From positions 558,001 through 622,000 of the forward strand of contig JACKKD010000001.1 in assembly GCA_020637675.1 (NCBI GenBank): DNA of 64,000 bases, in the 5' to 3' direction. Below are positions 1-7,819 of the stretch, piece after piece; the stretch's first letter is position 1; each line of letters starts with the position of its first letter. The translations under genes and the position numbers were made by a program. The notes beneath the pieces were generated by a model, which was not told the origin of the DNA, did no database searches, and saw nothing but the letters and a program-made list of their open reading frames with translations. The DNA is from Paracoccaceae bacterium. GTDB lineage: Bacteria; Pseudomonadota; Alphaproteobacteria; Rhodobacterales; Rhodobacteraceae.

Positions 1-118
1 GATCGCCGGTGCCCCGGCGCTGATGATGGAAGAGGCGCTCGTCTGCCTGCGCGACCGGCGGGCCGCGAAACTCGTCGCCGCCTTCTTCGAGGTCGCCCGC
101 GCGATGCCGCTTGCCTGA
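1..118 (+). CDS. C-terminal fragment of an unknown protein (5' truncated by window edge)
   Basis: An open frame enters from the window edge and stops at a TGA ending at 118, leaving 38 residues that finish in FFEVARAMPLA. The composition (Ala/Arg/Leu rich, alternating charged and hydrophobic residues) fits a C-terminal helix of an ordinary cytosolic protein. I cannot assign a family from so short a tail. It is followed by a non-coding stretch and an amidohydrolase remnant, so it may be the last intact member of a decayed catabolic cluster, which is inference only. Confidence 0.5.
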   Translation, partial: IAGAPALMMEEALVCLRDRRAAKLVAAFFEVARAMPLA

Positions 119-205
119 CGCAAGCGCAAAGGGTGCGAAAAACACCTGCCTGCCAATGGTTTCCGGGGAAAATCCGGGGATCGCGACCAGCCGTCCGAGG
201 CTCCC

Positions 206-382
206 ATGGCCGACGCAGCCCCCAGCGGCTGAGCGAACCTCGTCATCCGCAACGTCGGCCAGATTCTCTCCAACCGCATCGAGGAAGCGCTGATCGACTT
301 CGACGGCGTCATCTGCGAGGTCGGCCGCACCGCCGAAAACCGCCTCGGCGCGGGCGCCCGAGGCGCGCCCACGTCATCCTGA
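206..382 (+). pseudogene. Remnant of an amidohydrolase (enamidase/imidazolonepropionase-like N-terminus)
   Basis: From an ATG the frame reads MADAAPSG, then an in-frame TGA at 230-232. It continues as ANLVIRNVGQILSNRIEEAL and on through IDFDGVICEVGRTAENRL before a stop ending at 382. The pattern of a leading IRN..QILS strand followed by a short second strand of the D.I...GRI type is the usual N-terminal beta-sandwich of metal-dependent amidohydrolases such as enamidase, imidazolonepropionase or guanine deaminase. Everything after about residue 55, including the metal-binding HxH barrel, is missing. I read it as a dead 5' fragment with a nonsense codon. The family call rests on pattern recognition and is moderate. 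Confidence 0.5.
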
Positions 383-790
383 CCCGCCGCGCGACCTCGT
401 CGCGAAAATCTCCGACGCGGCGGACCGGCGACAGCCTCAGTCGCCGACCGGGTGGCCGGGTCTCGCGCCCGTCTCGGGCTGGCCAGTCGCGGGTTGGCCA
501 GTCGCGGGTTGGCCAGTCGCGGGTTGGCCAGTCGCGGGCTGGCCAATCGCGGGCTGGCCATGCGGTCAGCCGGCAGGGAGCACCGCCATCCCGCCCCGGT
601 CCGTCTTCGCCGCCCGGCGCATTGGCGCCTCTGTCGCTTTGCCGGGTCGGGTCCGGCTTTCCTGCACCAGGATTGCGCGGCGCATCTTGTATGCCGTCGA
701 ACAATCTCCACCCGCGGTCCGACCCCATCGCTCGGCGCTTGCCATCGGGACCGAAGCGGATAGATTTCACCCAGAGGGCGAGGGAGGCGG
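383..790. other. Non-coding stretch with a tandem repeat, upstream of the MarR gene
   Basis: No frame here looks like a protein. The open frames on both strands are kept open by GC bias and by the five-codon repeat at 481-561. The last 15 bases carry a good ribosome binding site (AGGGAGG) for the MarR gene. The stretch probably includes decayed remains of the amidohydrolase gene, but I could not follow its barrel motifs. Confidence 0.5.
481..561. repeat. 15-bp tandem repeat, five copies plus a partial
   Basis: The unit GGCCAGTCGCGGGTT occurs exactly at 481, 496 and 511. The copy at 526 differs by one base (GGGCT end) and the copy at 541 by two. A partial copy starts at 556. Because the unit is a multiple of three, all frames through it stay open and give artificial pentapeptide repeats such as GQSRV or ARDWP. 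The changes are confined to the 3' copies, as expected for recent slippage expansion from one end. Confidence 0.9.
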
Positions 791-1213
791 ATGCCCGTGA
801 CGGACGAGAGACCCTACCGGCTTGAAGACCAGATCGGCTTCAAGCTGCGGCTCGCCAACCAGCGGCATCTCGAGATCTTCGCCGCCGAAATGCCCGAGAT
901 AACGCCGCGCCAGTTCGCCGTCCTCGCGAAGCTCGGCGAAGAGGGGACGCTGTCGCAGAACCACCTCGGGCGGCTCGTGGCGATGGACGCCGCGACGACG
1001 AAGGGCGTGGTGGAGCGGCTCTTGCGGAAGGGTCTGATCGAGGCCCTGCCCTCCCCCACCGACCGGCGGCGGGTGGAGATTTCGCTGACGGCCGCGGGTC
1101 GGGCATTCCTCGACCGGGCACGGCCCGTGGCCGCGCGCATTTCCGACCGCACGGCAAGGAAGCTCAGTGCACGCGAACTCGACCGGCTCCTGGCACTTCT
1201 CGACAAGCTGTGA
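791..1213 (+). CDS. MarR family transcriptional regulator
   Basis: This 140-residue protein has the MarR layout: an N-terminal dimerisation helix, a winged helix-turn-helix at roughly residues 35-95, and a C-terminal dimerisation helix. The recognition region reads LSQNHLGRLVAMDAATTKGV, followed by VERLLRKGLIEALPSPTDRR. The D-R-R wing tip is the family signature. The start is supported by AGGGAGG five bases upstream. MarR proteins usually repress a neighbouring catabolic, efflux or stress gene and are released by a small ligand. Here the upstream neighbour is a decayed amidohydrolase gene and the downstream one is a tRNA, so its target may have been lost or may lie elsewhere. Confidence 0.88.
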   Translation: MPVTDERPYRLEDQIGFKLRLANQRHLEIFAAEMPEITPRQFAVLAKLGEEGTLSQNHLGRLVAMDAATTKGVVERLLRKGLIEALPSPTDRRRVEISLTAAGRAFLDRARPVAARISDRTARKLSARELDRLLALLDKL

Positions 1214-1504
1214 GCGAAGGCAGACGGCGCGGTTCAGAGGCGCCGGATATCCGGGGGGCCTGACCCGGACGGGGACAAGCCTGGACGGATGTATCAGCCC
1301 CGCGGGCACTGCCCGGCACCATATGCATTCGCCTGCGCGACGATCACATGCCGCGACCTGTCCAATGGGAAGGCAAGACAATGTGGTGGCAGCGCGACTT
1401 CGACGACGTCATCGCGGCCCTGGGACACGGAGTGGCGTCTGGCTGGCGGATCACGAGTCAGCGCCGGAAATCCGCAAGTGATGTCACATGTCCGAAGGAT
1501 GAGA
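1214..1504. other. Intergenic stretch without a recognisable gene
   Basis: I see no supported coding frame or structured RNA between the MarR gene and tRNA-Leu. A short frame beginning at the ATG at 1381 runs into the tRNA and resembles nothing I know. The imperfect dyad GTGATGTCAC near 1479 is too weak to call an operator. Confidence 0.4.
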
Positions 1505-1591
1505 TGGTGCGGTTGAGAAGACTCGAACTTCCACGGGGGTTAGCCCACAGCGACCTCAACGCTGCGCGTCTACCAATTCCGCCACAACCGC
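1505..1591 (-). tRNA. tRNA-Leu (anticodon GAG), CCA encoded
   Basis: Read on the minus strand from 1591, the acceptor arms GCGGTTG and CAACCGC pair perfectly. They are followed by discriminator A and an encoded CCA ending at 1505. The D-loop has GGTAGACGC, the anticodon arm is CAGCG-TTGAGGT-CGCTG with anticodon GAG, and a long variable arm (type II tRNA, as for leucine) precedes the T arm containing GTTCGAGTC. The total length of 87 nt fits tRNA-Leu. It reads CUC/CUU codons, which are abundant in the surrounding genes. Confidence 0.96.
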
Positions 1592-1681
1592 ACCGGGCCT
1601 GGGAACGTGCGCCCCCGGGCGAGGTGGGCGTTACTTAGCCAAAGCCTCGAAAGATGTGAAGGGGGGTTTTTCGGCGGCGCG

Positions 1682-1712
1682 AAAAAAATGACGGGCGCGC
1701 CGGAGCGCGCCC
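1682..1712 (-). terminator. Rho-independent terminator of the peptidoglycan-binding protein gene
   Basis: On the minus strand GGGCGCGC and GCGCGCCC pair over eight bases around a four-base loop. A short spacer and seven T residues follow (the A-run at 1682-1688). It lies 21 bases past the stop codon of the minus-strand gene. Confidence 0.85.
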
Positions 1713-1732
1713 GCGAAGGAGATGCCGGTCCG

Positions 1733-3208
1733 TCAGTTGCGGAACAGCAGGAACGGTAACCGCGCGGCAAGGGGCAGCGCATCGACCTGGTCGGCCGTGA
1801 GCGCGGCCGGGGTGGGCGCGACGGTGCCGGCAGGGGCATCCTGCGCCGGCACGGCGGCCGCCTCCTCGACCGGCGCCTCGGTCACCACGGGGGCCGCAAA
1901 GGACGGAAGCGTCGCGGGAACCGCCTCGGGCACGGCCGCCTGGTCGGCGCGGCCCGCGATCGTGTAGGCGGCCTTGCGGACGAGTTGCATCCGCTCCGGC
2001 TGACCCGGCGAGAAGGGCACGGCGCCGGTCTGCTCGGCCGCCTTCAGCGCCATGTCGTACCAGTCGAAGGCAAGGTCGGTGCGGGTCGTCGCGCCGAAGC
2101 CCTGACTGAGGTGGTGTCCGAGAAGCTCGCCATAGGCGCCCTCGCCCAGCCCCGCGAGGATGAGGTTGGAGGCGAGCGCCACGTTCATGTCGTCCTGGGC
2201 ATAGCCGACGGAGAGGCAGATCTTCGCCGTGGCGGCGATCTGCGCTGGCGGCATCCCCGTCGAGAGTGCAAAGGCACGCACGTCCTCGAGCACTTTGGCG
2301 GCCGGCTCGAAGGACAGCGCCGCGACCTGCGCCTGCATTGCCGGCCCGAAGCCTGCACATTGCTGGCGGATCACCTCGGGAGTCGCACCGGGCACGCGGG
2401 CCGCCATCTCCTCGCCCTCGGCGATGGTGAAGGCGCGCACGAGGCAGAACTGCTCGCCGAGCGCCGCCATCGGGTCGGTCATCGTGGCCACCGTCGTGTA
2501 TCCGCCGGCGGAAGAAGCCATGAGCCCCACCCGGTTGCACTGCGAGGCAAGCGATGCGGCGGTGGTAGCGCCGCCAAGGAAGGTCGGCAGACCCGGCGCG
2601 GGGGCAGCGGCCTCGGGGGTGACGGCTGCGGTCACCGGGGCGGCCGGCTCGACCGTCGTGGCCGGCGCCACGGGGGCGACCGGAGCGACCGCCATCTGGC
2701 CCTGCGGCACAACACCTGCGGCCTCGTCGCGCCAGGTCACCAGAAGCCCGCGCATGCCCATCGGGTTCGCGGCCGCCTGCTGCATCGTCATCGCGCCCCC
2801 CGCCACGGCCCGGTGATAGGACCCGACAAGGTGGTTCCGTTCGTATTCTGTCAGTTGCCCCGTCGCGGGATAGCCGAGCATCGCCTGATAGTCGGAGATC
2901 GCGGCACGCGAGTTGCGGCCGAGCACACCGTCGGGAGACCCCACCGGATAACCGAAGTAGTTCAGCGCCACCTGCACCTCGCGGTTGGCCTCGCGCTGCA
3001 CCGTGGTCATGCCGGAACTGGTGGACTTGCGCACGACCGTCTGCCGCTTCTTCTGCGATTCGTTGACGATCGCGCCGCCAATGATCCCGCCGATCAGGCC
3101 GCCGACAATCGCGTCACCCGCGTCGGCATGGGCCGGGGCCGGAAGCCCCGCCGACCCCACTGCCAGGGACGCGGCAACGCCGAGCGCCATGAATTGTTTC
3201 GATTTCAT
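1733..3208 (-). CDS. Secreted peptidoglycan-binding domain protein with glycine zipper
   Basis: The start chosen is MKSKQF, preceded by GGGAGA, giving 491 residues; an upstream in-frame start lacks a ribosome site. Residues 1-28 form a signal peptide ending in AHA. Then comes a glycine-zipper stretch (GDAIVGGLIGGIIGGAIV) that could insert into or oligomerise at a membrane. A peptidoglycan-binding module at about 75-125 follows, with the pattern EVQVALNYFGYPVGSPDGVL and then RNSRAAISDYQ. The middle is Ala/Pro/Val-rich linker (about 185-240). The remaining C-terminal half is an unrecognised domain with several Cys. The protein likely sits in the periplasm attached to the cell wall. It has its own terminator, so it appears monocistronic. 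Its enzymatic role, if any, is unknown. Confidence 0.8.
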   Translation of the reverse strand: MKSKQFMALGVAASLAVGSAGLPAPAHADAGDAIVGGLIGGIIGGAIVNESQKKRQTVVRKSTSSGMTTVQREANREVQVALNYFGYPVGSPDGVLGRNSRAAISDYQAMLGYPATGQLTEYERNHLVGSYHRAVAGGAMTMQQAAANPMGMRGLLVTWRDEAAGVVPQGQMAVAPVAPVAPATTVEPAAPVTAAVTPEAAAPAPGLPTFLGGATTAASLASQCNRVGLMASSAGGYTTVATMTDPMAALGEQFCLVRAFTIAEGEEMAARVPGATPEVIRQQCAGFGPAMQAQVAALSFEPAAKVLEDVRAFALSTGMPPAQIAATAKICLSVGYAQDDMNVALASNLILAGLGEGAYGELLGHHLSQGFGATTRTDLAFDWYDMALKAAEQTGAVPFSPGQPERMQLVRKAAYTIAGRADQAAVPEAVPATLPSFAAPVVTEAPVEEAAAVPAQDAPAGTVAPTPAALTADQVDALPLAARLPFLLFRN

Positions 3209-3367
3209 CCCAAATCTCCCTATCCTGTCCGAATTTATCGGCGGGCCGTCAGGAACGGCCCGCGGAATCCTGTTGAAATGCTGGCAAAGTGTCGCTCTCA
3301 GGACTGAGTCTGACAACCGGTGTTTTCCGGCGGGCGGAACATTTCAGGTGCGGACGGGGACGGCGCC

Positions 3368-3610
3368 TTAACGGCCGTAGGACCCACGGTTCATCTGCGC
3401 GACCGGCACCACCTTGGGGGTGTGCTTGGGCGTCGGCTTGCGTGCCGAATGGATGGGCACGTAAGGATGCCCTGCCACCTTCATCGTGGGATAGAGCGCC
3501 CGGTTCATCTGCGCCTGCGGCTCGGCGCGGGCGGTCTGGGCGGCCATGATCGCGGATGCGAGGAGAAGGCCGAGGGTCAATGCGACGGCGGATGCCGAAA
3601 GCTTCAGCAT
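3368..3610 (-). CDS. Small secreted protein with repeated AQMNR motif
   Basis: This 80-residue product starts at MLKLSASAVAL, where GGAGG lies five bases upstream; the ATG four codons earlier overlaps that ribosome site. Residues 1-29 look like a signal peptide (hydrophobic core, then ARA). The mature part of about 50 residues is basic and rich in Pro, His and Lys. It contains AQMNR twice, once near its start and once near its end (residues about 34 and 72), each followed by a Tyr four or five residues later. I do not recognise a family. The gene is alone between two oppositely placed units. Confidence 0.65.
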   Translation of the reverse strand: MLKLSASAVALTLGLLLASAIMAAQTARAEPQAQMNRALYPTMKVAGHPYVPIHSARKPTPKHTPKVVPVAQMNRGSYGR

Positions 3611-3750
3611 GGATGCCTCCAATGAGTCTGGGTCAAAAATCCCCGTGAAACCTACGGGGGAAGCGATTAATGAGGCGATGATGCGCCTGGGCGGGCGGTC
3701 GCGCCAGTCGGGTATTCCTGCCCTTGCGGCGAAGGAGGACCGGAAGCGGC

Positions 3751-4398
3751 ATGGTGGAATGGAGGACGAGCGAGGGCCTCGTGCCCTATGAGGCGGCGCT
3801 GTCCTTCATGGAGGCGCGGGTGGCTGATATCGCGGCCGGCCGCGCGGATGAGATGGTCTGGCTACTCGAACATCCGCCGCTCTACACCGCCGGAACCTCT
3901 GCCCGGGCAGAGGACCTGACCGAACCCGGCCGTTTCCCGGTCTACGCGGCGGGCCGGGGCGGGCAATATACCTACCACGGGCCGGGCCAGCGCGTGGCCT
4001 ATGTCATGCTCGACCTCAACCGGCGCGGCCGCGACGTGCGCGCCTATGTGCGCAAGCTCGAGGACTGGATCATCGCCGCCTTGGCGGAGTTCAACGTGAA
4101 GGGCGAGATCCGGCCCGACCGCGTGGGCGTCTGGGTCGTACGCCCGGACAAGCCTGCCGCGACGGACGGAGCCCTGCGCGAAGACAAGATCGCCGCCATC
4201 GGCGTCAAGCTGCGCCGATGGGTGAGCTTCCATGGCATCGCCATCAATGTGGAGCCGGACCTGAGCCACTTCGACGGCATCGTGCCCTGCGGCATCCGCG
4301 AGCACGGAGTGACGAGTCTCGTCGACCTCGGGCTGCCCGTCACGATCGCCGACCTGGACCTCGCGCTGAAGGCGAATTTCCCGCGCGTCTTCGCGTAA
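3751..4398 (+). CDS. lipB: Octanoyltransferase LipB
   Basis: LipB moves octanoate from acyl carrier protein to the lipoyl domains of 2-oxoacid dehydrogenases and GcvH, the first step of lipoate synthesis. From the start MVEWRTSEGL the protein has 215 residues, a normal length. It carries the signature RGGQYTYHGPGQ at about 69-80, the catalytic Cys in GIVPCGI (C180) and the conserved Lys in KIAAIGVK (K146). A start nine codons earlier is possible but adds only Arg-rich residues. No lipA is adjacent. It is followed by 230 bases of regulatory sequence before cycA. Confidence 0.95.
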   Translation: MVEWRTSEGLVPYEAALSFMEARVADIAAGRADEMVWLLEHPPLYTAGTSARAEDLTEPGRFPVYAAGRGGQYTYHGPGQRVAYVMLDLNRRGRDVRAYVRKLEDWIIAALAEFNVKGEIRPDRVGVWVVRPDKPAATDGALREDKIAAIGVKLRRWVSFHGIAINVEPDLSHFDGIVPCGIREHGVTSLVDLGLPVTIADLDLALKANFPRVFA

Positions 4399-4526
4399 GA
4401 GGCAGGGTGGCCAGGCGTTTCGCACCTCGCGCCCCAACGCGCCATTGCAGAGAAGGTCGGGATAGACCACCCTTGCCGTGTCAGGATTCGGCAAGGAAGC
4501 GCAGACCAAGTCGACGCCTGCCGCAT

Positions 4527-4546
4527 GACTTGACTTGCGTCAAGTC
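4527..4546. promoter_or_regulatory. FNR/FnrL-type dyad upstream of cycA
   Basis: GACTTGAC-TTGC-GTCAAGTC is a perfect 8+4+8 dyad whose core TTGAC-N4-GTCAA matches the FNR-superfamily consensus TTGAY-N4-RTCAA. It is centred about 92 bases before the cytochrome c start, a normal position for an activator or repressor site if the transcript begins 40-60 bases upstream of the ATG. Which regulator binds (FnrL, or another CRP/FNR member) cannot be told from sequence. Confidence 0.7.
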
Positions 4547-4628
4547 GGAGGCCACCTCCTCATGTTAGCAGCGCGCAAGCCTGCGTCCGGCCAGACGAGA
4601 CCTGCAGAGCAACGACACAGAAGGACCG

Positions 4629-5039
4629 ATGATGAAAACCAAGCTGATCGCGATCGCCGCCGCCCTTGCCCTGGCCGGCCCCGCGTTTGCCGAGGGCGAT
4701 GCCGCCAAGGGCGAATCCGAATTCAAGAAGTGCAAGGCCTGCCACGCCATCGTGGCCGACGACGGCACCGAGATCGTCAAGGGCGGCAAGACCGGCCCGA
4801 ATCTCTACGGCGTCATCGGCCGCGCGGTCGCCTCGGTGCCCGACTTCAAGTATGGCGACGGCATTCTCGCCGTCGGCGCCACGGGCATGGTCTGGGACGA
4901 GGCGCTGCTGGCCGAGTACGTGGTGGACCCGACCGCATTCGTCGATACCCACGGCGGTTCGGGCAAGTCGAAGATGACGTTCAAGCTCGCCAAGGGCGGC
5001 GAGGATATTGCGGCCTATCTGGCCTCGGTCGCCAAGTAA
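4629..5039 (+). CDS. cycA: Cytochrome c2/c550, periplasmic electron carrier
   Basis: A class I c-type cytochrome of 136 residues that shuttles electrons from the bc1 complex to terminal oxidases (and to reaction centres in phototrophs). Residues 1-21 are a signal peptide ending AFA. The haem-binding motif is CKACH (C35, C38, H39), and the sixth ligand is probably M116 in KSKMTFKL. The block KTGPNLYGVIGR is typical of the c2/c550 group. A second ATG one codon later is an equally good start (GAAGGA upstream). The ctaD gene follows on the same strand, a linkage known from Paracoccus, and points to service of the aa3 oxidase. The dyad upstream suggests oxygen-linked control. Confidence 0.9.
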   Translation: MMKTKLIAIAAALALAGPAFAEGDAAKGESEFKKCKACHAIVADDGTEIVKGGKTGPNLYGVIGRAVASVPDFKYGDGILAVGATGMVWDEALLAEYVVDPTAFVDTHGGSGKSKMTFKLAKGGEDIAAYLASVAK

Positions 5040-5201
5040 GCGACCGCACCGGCGATCCTGCGGCGCGCGATGATTTTTCGCGCGCCGTCACATATTTCGG
5101 TCATTGCCCATCCCGTTTCGGCCCTCTATTACGATTTCGTAGCCTTGCCCGGAGTGCGGCCTGCCGCAGACCCGGGCCTCGCAGCGAAATGGGAGAACAG
5201 C

Positions 5202-6875
5202 ATGGCCGACGCAGCCGTACATGGCCACGGCGAACATGACCGCCCCGGGTTCTTCACCCGGTGGTTCATGTCGACCAACCACAAGGACATCGGGATCCTC
5301 TACCTGTTCACGGCCGCCGTCGTCGGCCTGATCTCGGTCATCTTCACCGTGTACATGCGGATGGAGCTGATGGAGCCCGGCGTGCAGTACATGTGCCTTG
5401 AGGGCGCGCGCTTCATCGCCGATCCGGCGGCCGAATGCACCCCGAACGGCCATCTGTGGAATGTGATGATCACGTATCACGGCGTGCTGATGATGTTCTT
5501 CGTGGTCATCCCTGCGCTCTTCGGCGGCTTCGGCAACTATTTCATGCCCTTGCACATCGGCGCCCCGGACATGGCCTTCCCGCGGATGAACAACCTTTCC
5601 TTCTGGATGTTCGTCGCGGGCGTGTCGCTCGGCGTCGCCTCGCTGCTTGCTCCGGGCGGCGACGACCAGGCCGGGTCGGGCGTGGGCTGGGTGCTCTATC
5701 CGCCGCTCTCCACCAACGAGGCCGGCTGGTCGATGGACCTCGCGATCTTCGCGGTCCACGTCTCGGGCGCGTCGTCGATCCTCGGCGCGATCAACATGAT
5801 CACGACCTTCCTGAACATGCGCGCGCCGGGCATGACGCTGCACAAGGTACCTCTCTTCGCGTGGTCGATCTTCGTCACCGCCTGGATGATCCTGCTGTCG
5901 CTGCCCGTTCTGGCGGGCGCCATCACCATGCTGCTGACCGACCGCAACTTCGGCACGACCTTCTTCCAGCCCCAGGGAGGCGGCGACCCGATCCTCTACC
6001 AGCATATCCTGTGGTTCTTCGGGCACCCGGAAGTCTACATCATCATCGTTCCGGGCTTCGGCATCATCAGCCACGTCATCGCCACCTTCTCGAAGAAGCC
6101 GATCTTCGGCTACCTCCCGATGGTCTATGCGATGGTGGCGATCGGGGTTCTCGGCTTCATCGTCTGGGCCCATCACATGTACACCGTCGGCATGTCGCTG
6201 ACCCAGCAGTCCTACTTCATGCTCGCCACCATGGTGATCGCGGTGCCCACCGGCATCAAGGTCTTCTCCTGGATCGCGACGATGTGGGGCGGCTCGATCG
6301 AGTTCAAGACGCCGATGCTCTGGGCCTTCGGCTTCCTCTTCCTCTTCACCATCGGCGGCGTGACCGGCGTCGTGCTCTCCCAGGCGCCGGTGGACCGGGT
6401 CTATCACGACACCTACTATGTCGTGGCGCACTTCCACTACGTCATGTCGCTCGGCGCGGTCTTCGCCATCTTCGCGGGCGTCTACTTCTGGATCGGCAAG
6501 ATGAGCGGACGCCAGTACCCGGAATGGGCGGGCAAGCTGCACTTCTGGATGATGTTCATCGGCGCAAACCTCACGTTCTTCCCGCAGCACTTCCTTGGCC
6601 GCCAGGGAATGCCGCGCCGCTACATCGACTATCCGGAAGCCTTCGCCTACTGGAACTGGGTCTCGTCGATGGGCGCCTTCCTGTCCTTCGCCTCGTTCCT
6701 CTTCTTCATCGGGATCGTGTTCTACACGCTGCGCTACGGCAAGCGCGTGACCGAAGCGAACTACTGGAACCCCTACGCCGACACGCTGGAGTGGACCCTG
6801 CCCTCGCCGCCGCCGGAGCACACGTTCGAGACGCTCCCGAAGCGGAGCGACTGGGACCACGGCCACGCGCACTGA
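5202..6875 (+). CDS. ctaD: aa3-type cytochrome c oxidase subunit I
   Basis: Catalytic subunit of the proton-pumping haem-copper oxidase, 557 residues with 12 membrane segments. The start MADAAVHGHG is preceded by GGGAGA; an in-frame start 44 codons upstream has no ribosome site. Haem a ligands are H93 and H412, the haem a3 ligand is H410, and CuB ligands are H275, H324 and H325. The H275-PEVY-279 motif includes the D-channel glutamate E277 and the cross-linked Y279. D123 begins the D channel and K353 lies in the K channel. These match the Rhodobacter sphaeroides enzyme with a constant offset of nine. Subunits II and III are not in this window. A strong hairpin follows the gene. Confidence 0.97.
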   Translation: MADAAVHGHGEHDRPGFFTRWFMSTNHKDIGILYLFTAAVVGLISVIFTVYMRMELMEPGVQYMCLEGARFIADPAAECTPNGHLWNVMITYHGVLMMFFVVIPALFGGFGNYFMPLHIGAPDMAFPRMNNLSFWMFVAGVSLGVASLLAPGGDDQAGSGVGWVLYPPLSTNEAGWSMDLAIFAVHVSGASSILGAINMITTFLNMRAPGMTLHKVPLFAWSIFVTAWMILLSLPVLAGAITMLLTDRNFGTTFFQPQGGGDPILYQHILWFFGHPEVYIIIVPGFGIISHVIATFSKKPIFGYLPMVYAMVAIGVLGFIVWAHHMYTVGMSLTQQSYFMLATMVIAVPTGIKVFSWIATMWGGSIEFKTPMLWAFGFLFLFTIGGVTGVVLSQAPVDRVYHDTYYVVAHFHYVMSLGAVFAIFAGVYFWIGKMSGRQYPEWAGKLHFWMMFIGANLTFFPQHFLGRQGMPRRYIDYPEAFAYWNWVSSMGAFLSFASFLFFIGIVFYTLRYGKRVTEANYWNPYADTLEWTLPSPPPEHTFETLPKRSDWDHGHAH

Positions 6876-6890
6876 ACGGATGACATGGAG

Positions 6891-6918
6891 GACGGCCCCG
6901 GAGCGATCCGGGGCCGTC
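6891..6918 (+). terminator. Terminator hairpin after ctaD
   Basis: GACGGCCCCGGA and TCCGGGGCCGTC form a perfect 12-bp stem closed by a GCGA tetraloop, 15 bases past the ctaD stop. The T-tract is weak (GTCGTTT), but the stem is very stable. Confidence 0.8.
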
Positions 6919-6941
6919 GTCGTTTCGGCGGGACTGAGAAG

Positions 6942-7766
6942 ATGCGGCGGGTCCTCGGTCTGGCCCTTGTACTCCTCCTCGCCGTCACGGGTTATGTGGC
7001 GATAACGGAATATCTCCTCGCGCGGGCCGCCTCGGGAATCCTGACCGTCGGGCCGCGGGCCGCGGCGCTTGCGACGACGCAGACGCTGGCCGTGCCGTCT
7101 ATGTCCACGGCATCGCCGGGGCGCGCGAGGATGGCTACCGGCAGCTATCGATGCTGCACGCCGCCGGCTGGTCGGTATTGCTGATCAGCTACCGCAATGA
7201 CGCCGGTGCCCCGTCCGCGCCCGAGGGGAGCCACACCTTCGGGCTCATCGAATGGCCCGATCTGGAGGCCGCGGTCGCGCGGGTCGCGCCGGGACCGGAC
7301 GGCCCTGGTGTGCCCGTGGTGGCCGAGTCCATGGGCGGCGCCATCCTCGGTCAGTTCCTGGCGCGAAGCGACCTCGCTCCGCGGGTGGCCGCAGTCGCGC
7401 TCGACAGCCGGGCGATCCGCTTCCGGGCGGCGATCGAACATCCCGCAGAGGCGAGCGGCCGCCCCCTGCCCGGCCCTTTGGCCTGGGTCGCCGGGCGCCT
7501 GTTGCCCCGGATGACCGGCCTGCCCATTGGCGAGGCCGAGGTTGCCGAGGTCTACGCGCGATTTGCCGGACCGCTCTTCGTCGCCCATGGCTCGGGCGAC
7601 CGGACCGTGCCCATCGCCCCCTCCCGGGCGCTTTCGGCAGCCCGGCAGGGGCCCGACCGCGACCTTCTGGACCGGCGCCGACCACCTCGGCTCCTGCGCG
7701 GAGGACCCCGGCTGATGCCGTGCCACATTCGCCGGCTTCCTCGCCGATCTCGGGCGTCACTCCTGA
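6942..7766 (+). pseudogene. Broken alpha/beta hydrolase gene
   Basis: Three consecutive pieces in two frames make one alpha/beta hydrolase. The first starts MRRVLGLALVLLLAV (membrane anchor) and loses frame near 7070-7095. The second reads VYVHGIAGAREDGYRQLSML, with the nucleophile elbow VAESMGGAI (GxSxG-like) and the acid-loop region VAHGSGDRTVP. Frame changes again near 7640-7665, giving TGADHLGSCAEDPG (His loop), then an in-frame TGA, then TFAGFLADLGRHS and the natural stop. Two frameshifts plus one nonsense codon argue for a real pseudogene rather than a single sequencing slip. An intact version would be an anchored serine hydrolase of about 275 residues. Confidence 0.75.
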
Positions 7767-7819
7767 GCTCTGGCGTCCCGGCGTGTTCCCTTCCCCGTCC
7801 GCTCCGGTAGTATCCGCCC

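Noticed and set aside
309..770. Minus-strand frame with repeated ARDWP peptides, and plus-strand frames with GQSRV or GLASR repeats
   Set aside because: The repeats come from the 15-bp DNA unit, which leaves all frames open; none has a ribosome site or domain.
1348..1638. Plus-strand frame over 1348-1638 starting before the tRNA
   Set aside because: It reads through tRNA-Leu on the opposite strand and has no family resemblance.
5088..6872. A 594-codon open frame antisense to ctaD
   Set aside because: It is rich in Arg, Asp, Glu and His with no hydrophobic order and mirrors the codon bias of ctaD; it is a GC-driven shadow.
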